Positions 46,887 through 54,009 of a stretch of 54,009 nucleotides of DNA are shown here, piece by piece (the first letter of the stretch is position 1; the number at the start of each line of letters is the position of its first letter). This DNA is from Oscillospiraceae bacterium (GTDB taxonomy: Bacteria > Bacillota > Clostridia > Oscillospirales > Oscillospiraceae). The stretch is from assembly GCA_017473225.1 (NCBI GenBank), contig JAFUMG010000003.1, forward strand, positions 1-54,009. Direction: 5' to 3'. Position numbers and translations under genes: made by a program. The notes beneath the pieces were generated by a model. That model did not search any database. It was not told where the DNA came from and was given only the letters and a program-made list of their open reading frames with translations.

Positions 46887-47831
46887 ATGCAGCAGATCCC
46901 TGTTTATGTATTCACCGGATTCCTGGATTCCGGCAAGACCAAATTCATCCAGGAGACCCTGGAGGACCCCCGGTTCAACGATGGCGAGCGGACGTTGCTG
47001 CTGGTCTTTGAGGAGGGTGAGGAGGAGTATGATTTCTCCACCTATCCCAAGCAGTGCGTCTACATGGAGGCCCTGGACCAGACCACGGTGACCACCCGCC
47101 AGATGGCGGACCTGGCGAAGAAGTACAAGGCCCAGCGTGTCGTGGCGGAGCTGAACGGTATGCAGCAGGTGGGCGATCTCTATATGCGCTTCCCCGAGGA
47201 GTGGGTGGTTGCCCAGGAGGTCATGTTCGCCGACGCCACCACCTTTATAGCCTATAACGCCAACATGCGCAATCTGGTCATGGACAAGCTGGTGGGCGCC
47301 CAGATGGTGGTCTTCAACCGGCTGGAGAAGGGGAGCGATACCATGCCCTTCCACAAGCTGGCCCGGGCCGCCAACCGGAAGATCGACATCCTTTACGACT
47401 ACACCGACGGCTCCACCGCCTATGACGATGTGATCGACCCGCTGCCCTTCGATATCAACGCCCCCGTCATTGAGCTCAAGGACGAGGACTTCGCCCTGTG
47501 GTACCGGGATGTTACCGAGGAGCCTGAGAAATACGACGGCAAGACCGTGAAGTTCAAGGCCCAGGTGGCCATGCTCCGCCGGGACAAGGACAAGATGTTC
47601 GCCCCCGGCCGGTTCGTCATGACCTGCTGCGTGGAGGATATCCAGTTCTGCGGCGTGCCCTGCCGTTATGAGAACGCGAAGAGCCTGGAGTCCCGCTCCT
47701 GGGTCATGGTCACGGCGAAGATCGCCGCGGAGAAGCACAAGCTCTACAAGGGCGATATCGGCCCTGTCCTGACCGCCATTGAAGTGATCAAGGGCGCCGA
47801 GCCTGCCGATCCCGATGTGGCGACGTTTTAA
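46887..47831 (+). CDS. G3E-type GTPase fused to a DUF1980/TIGR03943-like domain
   Basis: A 314-residue protein. The N-terminal 200 residues are CobW-like: P-loop GFLDSGKTKF, LLVFEEGEEEYDF, AQRVVAELNGMQQ, and FNRLEKGSD at the guanine-recognition site, which departs from NKxD. The CxCC metal motif is absent. The C-terminal third (VKFKAQVAMLRRDKDKMFAPGRFVMTCCVEDIQFCGVPC) resembles the DUF1980 domain of YcgQ/TIGR03943 proteins, which act with YcgR in metal-related membrane complexes. The fusion is read from motifs. AGTGTAAGCC between the two genes gives no strong SD, so coupling to the upstream gene is likely. Confidence 0.8.
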   Translation: MQQIPVYVFTGFLDSGKTKFIQETLEDPRFNDGERTLLLVFEEGEEEYDFSTYPKQCVYMEALDQTTVTTRQMADLAKKYKAQRVVAELNGMQQVGDLYMRFPEEWVVAQEVMFADATTFIAYNANMRNLVMDKLVGAQMVVFNRLEKGSDTMPFHKLARAANRKIDILYDYTDGSTAYDDVIDPLPFDINAPVIELKDEDFALWYRDVTEEPEKYDGKTVKFKAQVAMLRRDKDKMFAPGRFVMTCCVEDIQFCGVPCRYENAKSLESRSWVMVTAKIAAEKHKLYKGDIGPVLTAIEVIKGAEPADPDVATF

Positions 47832-47840
47832 TAATCCAAA

Positions 47841-47868
47841 GATGCTGCCGAAAAGCAGCATCTTTTTT
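47841..47868 (+). terminator. Terminator of the GTPase operon
   Basis: GATGCTGC (47841-47848) and GCAGCATC (47855-47862) form an eight-bp stem followed by TTTTTT. Confidence 0.9.
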
Positions 47869-47912
47869 GTATGCGGGGAAATTGTGTTTTGCCGTTCCGT
47901 CACGCAACACAT

Positions 47913-48024
47913 TGTAGGGACCGGCCTCCTGGACGGTCCGCAACGTACAGACTACGAATTTGCCGAAAATGATGCGAAAACGTGGCGCATTGCTGCCGGA
48001 CCGTCGAGGACGCCGGTCCCTACG
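47913..48024. repeat. GTAGGGACCGG palindromic repeat, copy C
   Basis: Arms TGTAGGGACCGGC and GCCGGTCCCTAC. Its reverse complement aligns with the copy at 20588-20699 over the entire centre. Lies between the GTPase terminator and the PadR promoter. Confidence 0.88.
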
Positions 48025-48068
48025 ATGGTGTGTAAACAGAACGCCAAACATCAATTCGAAATTCCATA

Positions 48069-48126
48069 TTGACATTCTCAATAATCGATAATATACTATA
48101 AGTGTAAATATCGATATTCGATAATA
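48069..48126 (+). promoter_or_regulatory. PadR operon promoter with ATCGAT operators
   Basis: TTGACA (48069-48074) and TATACT (48092-48097) are 17 bases apart. ATCGAT motifs lie in the spacer (48084-48089) and as the perfect palindrome ATATCGATAT (48108-48117), with TTCGATAAT directly after. PadR proteins often repress their own genes through such dyads; assignment here is inference. Confidence 0.7.
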
Positions 48127-48138
48127 GGAGGTGGGCAG

Positions 48139-48462
48139 ATGCCGAGAGCGAAATTTCAGACCCTGACGGAGCAGATGTTTTATATCCTGCTGTGCCTGAA
48201 GGAGGAATGTTACGGTATGGACATCATGGACAAGGTCCCGGCCATGACCGGGGGGCGGGTCAATGTGGGCTCCGGGACGCTGTATAACCTGCTGGAACAG
48301 TTTCTGGACGAGGGTATGATCCGTGAAACAAAGGTAGAGGGCCGCCGGCGCAGCTATATTCTGACCCGCAAGGGAAGGGAAATGCTGGATGAGGAATACC
48401 GCCGCTTGTGCACCAGAGTGGACGACTACCGCCGTATCTTCGGGGAGGAGGAAGAAACATGA
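48139..48462 (+). CDS. PadR family transcriptional regulator
   Basis: A 107-residue winged-helix repressor. LTEQMFYILLCLKEECYGMDIMDKV, then VGSGTLYNLLEQFLDEGMIRETKVEGRRRSYILTRKGREML is the PadR domain; the C-terminal helix (YRRLCTRVDDYRRIF) would dimerise. AGGAGG nine bases before the ATG. It overlaps the DUF2812 gene by four bases; PadR-DUF2812 pairs are frequent in Firmicutes, where the membrane protein is the usual target or partner. Confidence 0.92.
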   Translation: MPRAKFQTLTEQMFYILLCLKEECYGMDIMDKVPAMTGGRVNVGSGTLYNLLEQFLDEGMIRETKVEGRRRSYILTRKGREMLDEEYRRLCTRVDDYRRIFGEEEET

Positions 48463-49844
48463 GAAAGACCAAGCATTGCATCGCGCAATTTACCTTCTAT
48501 GACCGCACCGGCATTCAGGAATTCCTGGAAAAGCAGGCCCGGAAGGGCTGGGTCCTGGAAAGGCTGGGGAATTTCACCTGGAAATTCCGCCGCGGTGAGC
48601 CGAAGGAGCTCCACTATGCCGTGACTTATTTTCCCAAGGCTTCCATCTTCGATCCCGGCCCCTCCGCCGGACAGGAGCAGCTGCGGGAGTTCTGCGCCCA
48701 CGCGGGCTGGGAGCTTGTAGGCACCACAGCACAGATGCAGATCTTCCGCAGCACGGAGGAGGACCCGGTGCCCATCGAAACGGATCCGGAACTGGAATTG
48801 GAAAATATCCACAAATCCGTGAAAAAGGGAGTATTCCCCGGATATTTTCTGCTGCTGGCGGTGTGCGTTCTGAACCTGATTCGCTCTTTCTGGCAGTTAT
48901 GGGAGTCACCGCTGGAGATGCTGTCCAGCAATTTGACGCTGTTCACCGGCTTCAGTCAGATCATCCTGTTTCTGATCTGCGCGCTGGAGATCGGCGGCTA
49001 TTTCCTCTGGCGGCGGGCCGCGCGGAAGGCGCTGGAGACGGGCGGCAGCTTCGTGCGGACCTGGGGCTTCCGAAAGGCGGAGCTGGGCCTTCTGTGGGTG
49101 GAAGTGGCGGCGCTGGCGGTGGTCCTGGCTTCGGTTGGGGGAAAGACTGTGGCGATGTATCTATGCGGCGTGGTGCTCCTGGTGGTGGTGATGGCGGCTG
49201 TCATCGGCATCCGGGAGGGGCTGAAGCGGCTGCAATTCTCCGCCAGGGACAATAAGATCATCACCCTGATCTCCTGCGTGGTGCTGTCTGTGGTGATCTG
49301 CGGCGTGGGAACAGTGGCGGTCTTCAAAGGAATAGACAACCTGTGGCCCGAGGAGAATGTCAGCACCTACGAATATCGGGGTCATACATTTACCAGCTAT
49401 AAAGATACGCTGCCCCTGACGGTGGCGGAGCTGACCGGCATCGAATCGGAGGATTACTCCAATTATATCAGAGAAGACCGCTCGTTCCTGGTAGAAAAAT
49501 ATGTAGCCAGACAGGATGCCCATGTGGGCGACTCGGAGCTTCCCGACCTGCGGTATGTGATCGTGGATGTGAAGCTGCCCTGGCTCTACGATACCTGCCT
49601 GAATGCCCTGCGGGAACAGTACACGGGCTGGGAGTATACGGATGTCTATGGAAATGTCTATCATGATGAATTCGTCGAAGTGGACGCCGCTCCCTGGGAC
49701 GCGGACAGGGTCTATCAGGGTTACAGCGGGGAATACCCGGAAACAGAGTACATCCTGTGCTATGGGGACCGGATCATCAACATCGAATTCGACTGGGAGC
49801 CCACGGCGGAGCAGATGCGGATCGTCCGGGAGAAATTGGTTTAA
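48459..49844 (+). CDS. DUF2812 membrane protein
   Basis: A 461-residue protein. The cytoplasmic N-terminus (FTFYDRTGIQEFLEKQARKGWVLERLGNFTWKFRRGEPKELHYAVTYFP) is the DUF2812 domain. Then come five or six helices (about residues 128-150, 163-185, 207-228, 231-250, 270-292) and a long extracytoplasmic C-terminal domain with regular strands (about 300-461). Start by ATGA overlap with PadR. The function is unknown; the large outer domain is unusual in size compared with the simplest family members. Confidence 0.85.
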   Translation: MRKTKHCIAQFTFYDRTGIQEFLEKQARKGWVLERLGNFTWKFRRGEPKELHYAVTYFPKASIFDPGPSAGQEQLREFCAHAGWELVGTTAQMQIFRSTEEDPVPIETDPELELENIHKSVKKGVFPGYFLLLAVCVLNLIRSFWQLWESPLEMLSSNLTLFTGFSQIILFLICALEIGGYFLWRRAARKALETGGSFVRTWGFRKAELGLLWVEVAALAVVLASVGGKTVAMYLCGVVLLVVVMAAVIGIREGLKRLQFSARDNKIITLISCVVLSVVICGVGTVAVFKGIDNLWPEENVSTYEYRGHTFTSYKDTLPLTVAELTGIESEDYSNYIREDRSFLVEKYVARQDAHVGDSELPDLRYVIVDVKLPWLYDTCLNALREQYTGWEYTDVYGNVYHDEFVEVDAAPWDADRVYQGYSGEYPETEYILCYGDRIINIEFDWEPTAEQMRIVREKLV

Positions 49845-49932
49845 CGAACAAAAAAGCGAAAATATGAAAAATTGTTGATGCAATTTCCAGCGCCATGTGA
49901 TATACTGGGTAAAAACACCAAGGAGGTGGCGT

Positions 49933-51195
49933 ATGTACCAGCCACTGGCCGATCTCCTGCGGCCTACCACATTGGACGAGGTCTACGGACAGGAGCATAT
50001 TTTAGGCAAAGGCGCGGTGCTGCGCCGGCTCATCGACTCGGGGAAGGTCCCCAACATGGTCTTCTACGGCCCCAGCGGCACCGGCAAGACCACCGTCGCC
50101 AATATCATCGCGAAACAGACCAACCGGACGCTGTACAAGCTCAACGCCACTACCGCATCTACCGCGGATATCAAGGAGATCGTCTCCCAGCTGGATACCT
50201 TCATGGCTCCCAATGGGGTACTGCTGTACCTGGATGAGATCCAGTCCTTCAACAAAAAGCAGCAGCAGTCCCTGTTGGAGCACATCGAAAACGGCAAGAT
50301 CACCCTGATCGCTTCCACCACGGAGAATCCTTATTTCTATGTGTTCAACGCCATCCTCAGCCGCTCCACCATTTTCGAGTTCAAGCAGATCGACGCCCCC
50401 GCAGCCCTGCAGGCGGTGCGCCGGGCGGTGCGGTTTATGGAGGAGCGGACGGCACTGACGGCGGTTCCTGAGGAGGGGGCCCTGGAATATATTGCCAGAG
50501 CTTGCGGCGGGGACCTTCGGAAGGCCATGAATGCCGTGGAGGTCCTGTTCTCCGCCGGACAGGTGGAGGGGGACCGGATCCCGTTGACGCTGGCGGATGC
50601 CAAAGCGGTGACCCAGAAGAGCGCGCTGCGGGCCGACCGGGACGGGGATAACTTCTATGATCTGCTCTCCGCCCTGCAAAAGTCCATCCGGGGCTCCGAC
50701 CCGGATGCCGCCTGCCATTATCTTGGGCGTTTGTTGGAAGCGGGGCAGATGCAGTCTGCCTGCCGGCGGCTGATGGTCATCGCGGCGGAGGATGTGGGCC
50801 TTGCGTACCCTCAGATCATCCCCATTGTCAATGCTTGCGTGGATATGGCCCTGAAGCTGGGTATGCCCGAAGCGAGGATCCCCCTGGGCGACGCGGCGGT
50901 GCTGATGGCCACCTCTCCCAAATCCAATTCCGCCCACATCGCCCTGGACGCGGCGATGGCGGATATCCGAAAGGGCCGTGGCGGCGATTTCCCGCGGCAT
51001 CTGCAAAATGTACACGCCGATTCCTATACCATGGAGCGGGAGCAGGGGTATCTCTATCCCCACGATTTCCCCAATCACTGGGTCCGCCAGCAGTACCTGC
51101 CGGATGATCTGGTGGGCAAGAAATATTATGAGTACGGCCCCAACAAGCTGGAGCAGTCGGCGAAGGCCTATTGGGATGCCATCAAGAAGGAGTGA
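49933..51195 (+). CDS. rarA: Replication-associated recombination protein A (AAA+ ATPase)
   Basis: A 420-residue clamp-loader-like ATPase (RarA/MgsA) acting at stalled forks. Walker A GPSGTGKTT, Walker B LLYLDEIQSFNKKQQQSLL, sensor STTENPYFYVFNAILSRS, then the C-terminal tetramerisation part (LQKSIRGSDPDAACHYLGRLLEAG, VVGLAYPQ-type segment AAEDVGLAYPQ, KSNSAHIALDAA, YLYPHDFPNHWVRQQYLP). Standard length. AAGGAGG lies ahead of ATG 49933. It is six bases before the DUF951 gene. Confidence 0.95.
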   Translation: MYQPLADLLRPTTLDEVYGQEHILGKGAVLRRLIDSGKVPNMVFYGPSGTGKTTVANIIAKQTNRTLYKLNATTASTADIKEIVSQLDTFMAPNGVLLYLDEIQSFNKKQQQSLLEHIENGKITLIASTTENPYFYVFNAILSRSTIFEFKQIDAPAALQAVRRAVRFMEERTALTAVPEEGALEYIARACGGDLRKAMNAVEVLFSAGQVEGDRIPLTLADAKAVTQKSALRADRDGDNFYDLLSALQKSIRGSDPDAACHYLGRLLEAGQMQSACRRLMVIAAEDVGLAYPQIIPIVNACVDMALKLGMPEARIPLGDAAVLMATSPKSNSAHIALDAAMADIRKGRGGDFPRHLQNVHADSYTMEREQGYLYPHDFPNHWVRQQYLPDDLVGKKYYEYGPNKLEQSAKAYWDAIKKE

Positions 51196-51201
51196 GCGCC
51201 T

Positions 51202-51387
51202 ATGGATATTCGGTTGAACGACATTCTGGTGATGAAGAAGGCCCATCCCTGCGGTGAGAAGCGGTGGAAGGTGCTGCGCACCGGCGCGGACTTCCGCTTG
51301 AAATGCCTGGGCTGCGGCCACGAGGTGATGACGCCCCGGTTCAAGGCAGAGAAAAATATCCGTGCCGTGGAGCGCACGGAAGAATGA
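51202..51387 (+). CDS. DUF951 family protein
   Basis: A 61-residue protein reading LNDILVMKKAHPCGEKRWKVLRTGADFRLKCLGCGHEVMTPRFKAEKNIR. The DUF951 signature (VxMKKxHPCG...W.V.R.GADxxxxCxxCGxxxMxxR) is complete, with three Cys likely forming a zinc or nucleic-acid-binding site. Conserved in Firmicutes, function unknown. Co-transcribed with rarA. The SD is GGAGTGAG at the rarA stop. A strong terminator follows. Confidence 0.92.
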   Translation: MDIRLNDILVMKKAHPCGEKRWKVLRTGADFRLKCLGCGHEVMTPRFKAEKNIRAVERTEE

Positions 51388-51398
51388 TCCGACAGACG

Positions 51399-51434
51399 AA
51401 TACGGCAGCTGACCTGTTCAGCTGCCGTATTTTT
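51399..51434 (+). terminator. Terminator after DUF951 gene
   Basis: AATACGGCAGCTG and CAGCTGCCGTATT (51399-51411 with 51419-51431) form a 13-bp stem followed by TTT. Confidence 0.85.
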
Positions 51435-51570
51435 GTGTTCCGCCGGATGCGGCGTAGTTTTCGGGAGGAGGGGAGGAGAATTTGCGGCGGCGGCCGGGGG
51501 ACAATGCGACCGACTTTTCCGCCCCGGGCAGGTATACTTGTGGAGCAAGGGATCTGACGGGGGTGAAGCG

Positions 51571-52344
51571 GTGCGGATTTATTTGGATCTGGTGGTGTTT
51601 TTGAACTTTCTTGTGGATTTTCTGCTGATCCTGGGGACAAACCGGCTGGCGGGATATCCGCCGGGAGCGGGAAGGGGGGCGCTGGCGGCTGCGCTGGGCG
51701 GCATCTACGCGGGGCTGTGTTTGGTGCCGGGCTTCGCTTTTTTGGGGAACCGGCTGTGGCGTCTGGTGAGCCTGACGGGGATGGCGGTGCTGGCCTTCGG
51801 GTGGAATCGGAGCGCATTGCAGCGGGGCGCGGTGTTTGTGCTGCTGAGCATGGCGCTGGGAGGCATCGCCCTGGGGATGGGCAATGGGACCTTCTGGATG
51901 CTCCTGGTGTCCGCGGGGGCGGTGTGGCTGCTGTGCCGGGCCAGCTTCCGGGGAAATCTGGGTGGCCGGGAATATGTGCCGGTGGAGCTGACCTGGCAGG
52001 AGCGGACCCTGAGCCTGATCGCCCTGCGGGACACGGGCAATACCCTCCGGGATCCGCTGACCGGGGAGCAGGTGCTTGTGGCCGGGGCGGATGTGGCCCG
52101 GGAGCTGCTGGGACTGTCGGAGCATCAGCTGCTCCATCCGGTGGAGACCCTGGCTTCGGGGGTGCTGCCTGGGATGCGGCTGGTGCCCTACCGGGCTGTG
52201 GGACAGCCGGGTGGGATGCTTCTGGCGGTGCGATTTCCAAGGGTAAAAGTAGGAAATTATACCGGCAATTACCTGGTCGCTTTTGCGCCCCAGGTGCTCG
52301 GAAGGGGAGAAGTGTATCGAATGCTGACAGGGGGAGTGGTTTGA
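51571..52344 (+). CDS. spoIIGA: Sigma-E processing peptidase SpoIIGA
   Basis: A 257-residue membrane aspartic protease that cleaves pro-sigma-E in the mother cell after a signal from SpoIIR. Five hydrophobic helices fill residues 1-130 ([24 protein letters not shown] at the start), and the C-terminal domain has the catalytic [18 protein letters not shown] (D-T-G). It is shorter than B. subtilis SpoIIGA (309). A GTG start at 51571 preceded by GGGGGTG is used. The stop overlaps the sigE start (TGATG). No Spo0A boxes were found in the 180 bases upstream. Confidence 0.9.
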   Translation: MRIYLDLVVFLNFLVDFLLILGTNRLAGYPPGAGRGALAAALGGIYAGLCLVPGFAFLGNRLWRLVSLTGMAVLAFGWNRSALQRGAVFVLLSMALGGIALGMGNGTFWMLLVSAGAVWLLCRASFRGNLGGREYVPVELTWQERTLSLIALRDTGNTLRDPLTGEQVLVAGADVARELLGLSEHQLLHPVETLASGVLPGMRLVPYRAVGQPGGMLLAVRFPRVKVGNYTGNYLVAFAPQVLGRGEVYRMLTGGVV

Positions 52345-53051
52345 TGGAAAAGGTATTGACGTTTCTGACCTGGCTGGGGCTGATCCCGGAGCGGAATATT
52401 TTCTACATCGGCGGCAGTGACATTCTGCCCCCCCCGCTGAAGGGACAGGAGGAGCAGGACGCGCTGCTGGCGCTGGAGCAGGGGGACGAGGGAGCCAAAC
52501 AGAGGCTCATCGAGCACAACCTCCGGCTGGTGGTATTCATCGCCCGGCGGTTCGAGAATACCGGGGTGAACCTGGAGGACCTGATCTCCATCGGCACCAT
52601 CGGCCTGATCAAGGCTATCGGCACCTACCGCCGGGACAAAAACATCAAGCTGGCCACCTATGCCTCCCGGTGCATCGAGAACGAAATTCTGATGCATATC
52701 CGCAAAATTTCCGGCCAAAAGGCGGAAATTTCCCTGGATGAGCCCATTAATATGGATTATGACGGCAATGAGCTGCTGCTCAGCGATATTCTTGGCACTG
52801 ATGAGGACACGGTCAGCGGGCGGCTGGAGGATGATGTGGACCTGCATCTGCTGCGGCAGGCGCTGAAGGAGCTGCCGGACCGGGAGCGGGAGATCGTGCT
52901 GATGCGCTACGGTCTGGAGGGCCGGAAGGAGCTGACTCAGAAGGAGGTGGCCCAGAAGATGGGCATCTCCCAGTCCTATATTTCCCGGCTGGAAAAGCGG
53001 ATCATGCTGCGGCTGCGGAAGGAAATCCTGCGCCAGACCAGCTGCGCCTGA
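52344..53051 (+). CDS. sigE: RNA polymerase sporulation sigma factor SigE (pro-sigma-E)
   Basis: The 235-residue mother-cell sigma factor. The first ~27 residues ([21 protein letters not shown]) are the membrane-associated pro-sequence cleaved by SpoIIGA. Region 2 follows ([56 protein letters not shown]) and region 4 ends the protein ([39 protein letters not shown]). It turns on mother-cell genes such as the SipL-like gene in this window. Coupled by overlap to spoIIGA. Confidence 0.96.
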   Translation: MEKVLTFLTWLGLIPERNIFYIGGSDILPPPLKGQEEQDALLALEQGDEGAKQRLIEHNLRLVVFIARRFENTGVNLEDLISIGTIGLIKAIGTYRRDKNIKLATYASRCIENEILMHIRKISGQKAEISLDEPINMDYDGNELLLSDILGTDEDTVSGRLEDDVDLHLLRQALKELPDREREIVLMRYGLEGRKELTQKEVAQKMGISQSYISRLEKRIMLRLRKEILRQTSCA

Positions 53052-53073
53052 CCGGGGAGGATAAAAAATCCAC

Positions 53074-53102
53074 TTGCATTCGTGGAATCGGTATGATATA
53101 AT
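53074..53102 (+). promoter_or_regulatory. Promoter of rex
   Basis: TTGCAT (53074-53079), 17 bases, TATAAT (53097-53102), just after sigE. Confidence 0.72.
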
Positions 53103-53138
53103 CGATACAAAATTATATCGATATATTTTTGTATCGAT
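53101..53138. promoter_or_regulatory. Long palindrome at the rex promoter
   Basis: ATCGATACAAAA (53101-53112) is mirrored by TTTTTGTATCGAT (53126-53138) around TTATATCGATATA, itself a palindrome. It starts in the -10 box and covers the start site. It does not match the usual Rex box (TTGTGAA-N4-TTCACAA), so another regulator, or a stabilising 5' hairpin, is likely. Confidence 0.6.
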
Positions 53139-53159
53139 TGGCGGCAAAGGAAGTTGAAA

Positions 53160-53801
53160 ATGGAAAAGAAGATCTCGAAATCCGTATTGAAGCGGCTGCC
53201 CGGATACCATGCATATCTGAAAAGCATCCAGGATGCGGAGTCGCCCTATATTTCCGCGACGGCCCTGGCGGCAGCCCTGGGCATGGGCGAGGTCCAGGTC
53301 CGGAAGGATCTGGCCATGGTCTCCGACGGCGGCCGGCCCAAGATCGGCTACCTCCGGGAGAGCCTGATCGACGATATTGAGCAGTTTCTGGGCTATGACA
53401 ACACCACCGACGCGGTGTTGATCGGTGCGGGCAAGCTGGGTCAGGCGCTGTTGGGCTACCGGGGCTTTGACGAGTATGGCCTGAATATTCTGGCAGGCTT
53501 CGATGTACGGCCCGCCATGGACCAGACGGAGAACGGTAAGCCCATCCTGCCCATGGACCAGCTGGAGCCCTTCTGCCGGGAGCACAAGGTGCTGATGGGC
53601 ATCATCACCGTCCCGGAGGAGCACGCTCAGGCGGTCTGCGACCAGATGGTAAAGTGCGGCATCAAGGCCATCTGGACCTTTGCCCCGGCTCATCTGGAGG
53701 TGCCGGACAATGTGATGGTCCACAACGAGAACATGGCCAACTCCCTGGCGGTGCTCAGTATGCACCTGCAGGCTCAGATGCGGGAGAAGAAGGAAAAGTA
53801 A
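53160..53801 (+). CDS. rex: Redox-sensing transcriptional repressor Rex
   Basis: A 213-residue NADH/NAD+ sensor that represses fermentation genes. N-terminal winged helix (VLKRLPGYHAYLKSI, ISATALAAALGMGEVQVRKDLAMVS) and a Rossmann domain with LIGAGKLGQALLGY (G-x-G-x-x-G) and the C-terminal swapped helix (NSLAVLSMHLQAQ). The ATG 53160 follows AAAGGAAG; a TTG two codons upstream is possible. It is a single-gene unit ended by a hairpin at 53806. In this genome it may control fermentative genes outside the window. Confidence 0.95.
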   Translation: MEKKISKSVLKRLPGYHAYLKSIQDAESPYISATALAAALGMGEVQVRKDLAMVSDGGRPKIGYLRESLIDDIEQFLGYDNTTDAVLIGAGKLGQALLGYRGFDEYGLNILAGFDVRPAMDQTENGKPILPMDQLEPFCREHKVLMGIITVPEEHAQAVCDQMVKCGIKAIWTFAPAHLEVPDNVMVHNENMANSLAVLSMHLQAQMREKKEK

Positions 53802-53805
53802 AATT

Positions 53806-53838
53806 AACGCCGTACTGCAAAAGCAGTACGGCGTTTTA
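53806..53838 (+). terminator. Terminator after rex
   Basis: AACGCCGTACTGC (53806-53818) and GCAGTACGGCGTT (53823-53835) make a 13-bp stem with loop AAAA and a short T-run. Confidence 0.85.
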
Positions 53839-53855
53839 TCATGCCGGGTGTGGTA

Positions 53856-54009
53856 AATTGTAGTTTATCGCACTGGCGCGGGAGCGCCCCAAGGCTCCCT
53901 TGTGTAAAGGGAGCTGTCAAAAATCTCCGATTTTTGACTGAGGGATTGCTGCGCTGCAGTACGAATTCGCCGAAATGCTGGTGGTTGTTCCAGACTTCTG
54001 CTGCACAAT
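53856..54009. repeat. Composite repeat at the window end (AATTGTAGTTTA family end plus other repeat blocks)
   Basis: Starts with AATTGTAGTTTATCGC, the same end as the elements at 14194 and 16622. It is followed by GGCTCCC-TTGTGTAAA-GGGAGC, CAAAAATC-TCC-GATTTTTG hairpins and TGACTGAGGGATTG, blocks I associate with another family of gut Clostridial repeats. A part near 53960 (TACGAATTCGCCGAAA) resembles the centre of copy C at 47913. The right end is beyond the window. No gene is supported here. Confidence 0.6.

Noticed and set aside
45495-47912. A very long open frame on the minus strand opposite the two GTPase genes
   Set aside because: Its protein would be low-complexity (runs of Met/Val/Leu/Ala) created by the His-codon repeats and biased codons on the plus strand, where both GTPases have clear motifs.

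Overview
The window reads as chromosome of an anaerobic, spore-forming, high-GC member of the Clostridia, most likely Oscillospiraceae/Ruminococcaceae. Evidence: sigE with spoIIGA, a SipL-like DUF3794/LysM protein, a SpoVB-like flippase, Rex, PlsY, DUF896, DUF951 and PadR-DUF2812 genes, strong SD sequences and sigma-A style promoters, plus several families of short palindromic intergenic repeats of the kind scattered through such genomes. The species assignment is inference. Gene calls rest on recognisable motifs, start-site evidence and gene overlaps; no database was searched.

Layout. 1-5.5 kb: tRNA-Arg(CCU), a broken tRNA-Arg-like copy, prfB, a phosphodiester glycosidase gene, secG, a PepD dipeptidase and an XRE regulator. 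5.5-14 kb: two repeat elements, then spoVB-like/nth (-), feoAB (+), an SSB-like gene, GNAT, pyrophosphatase, XRE and YgiQ radical SAM genes (-). 14.2-16.8 kb: a holin-amidase pair, DUF896 and ylmH, bracketed by two inverted copies of one MITE-like element. 16.8-26.6 kb: two flavoproteins, a CPBP protease, DUF1294, a lipoprotein, a WYL regulator, endonuclease IV, then an FHA-FtsW/RodA fusion with its partner transpeptidase. 26.7-31.8 kb: a complete branched-chain amino acid ABC importer operon livKHMGF, preceded by a promoter, an Ile/Val-rich leader ORF and mutually exclusive antiterminator/terminator hairpins. 31.8-35.6 kb: a small membrane protein, the SipL-like gene, plsY and a patatin. 35.6-41.7 kb: two minus-strand operons (ABC exporter/importer pair-YgbA-DUF454-DUF4405, and a 33-aa protein-DUF3793-flavodoxin) whose promoters each carry GTTAGC-N4-GCTAAC palindromes next to the predicted start, so they look like one regulon. 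41.7-45.2 kb: a divergently transcribed, lower-GC cassette (XRE protein, small protein, DUF2500, membrane protein, AIM24/TIGR00266, small acidic protein, coiled coil). 45.6-47.8 kb: two G3E/CobW GTPases, one with a large His/Cys repeat and one apparently fused to a DUF1980-like domain. 48-54 kb: PadR-DUF2812, rarA, DUF951, spoIIGA-sigE and rex.

The most interesting signals are (1) the apparent ribosome-mediated attenuator ahead of livKHMGF, (2) the two-operon palindrome regulon with an unlisted 33-aa protein, (3) the metal-chaperone GTPase pair, (4) the AIM24/coiled-coil cassette, and (5) repeat elements that shape genes, including one translated as the C-terminal tail of an ABC transporter.
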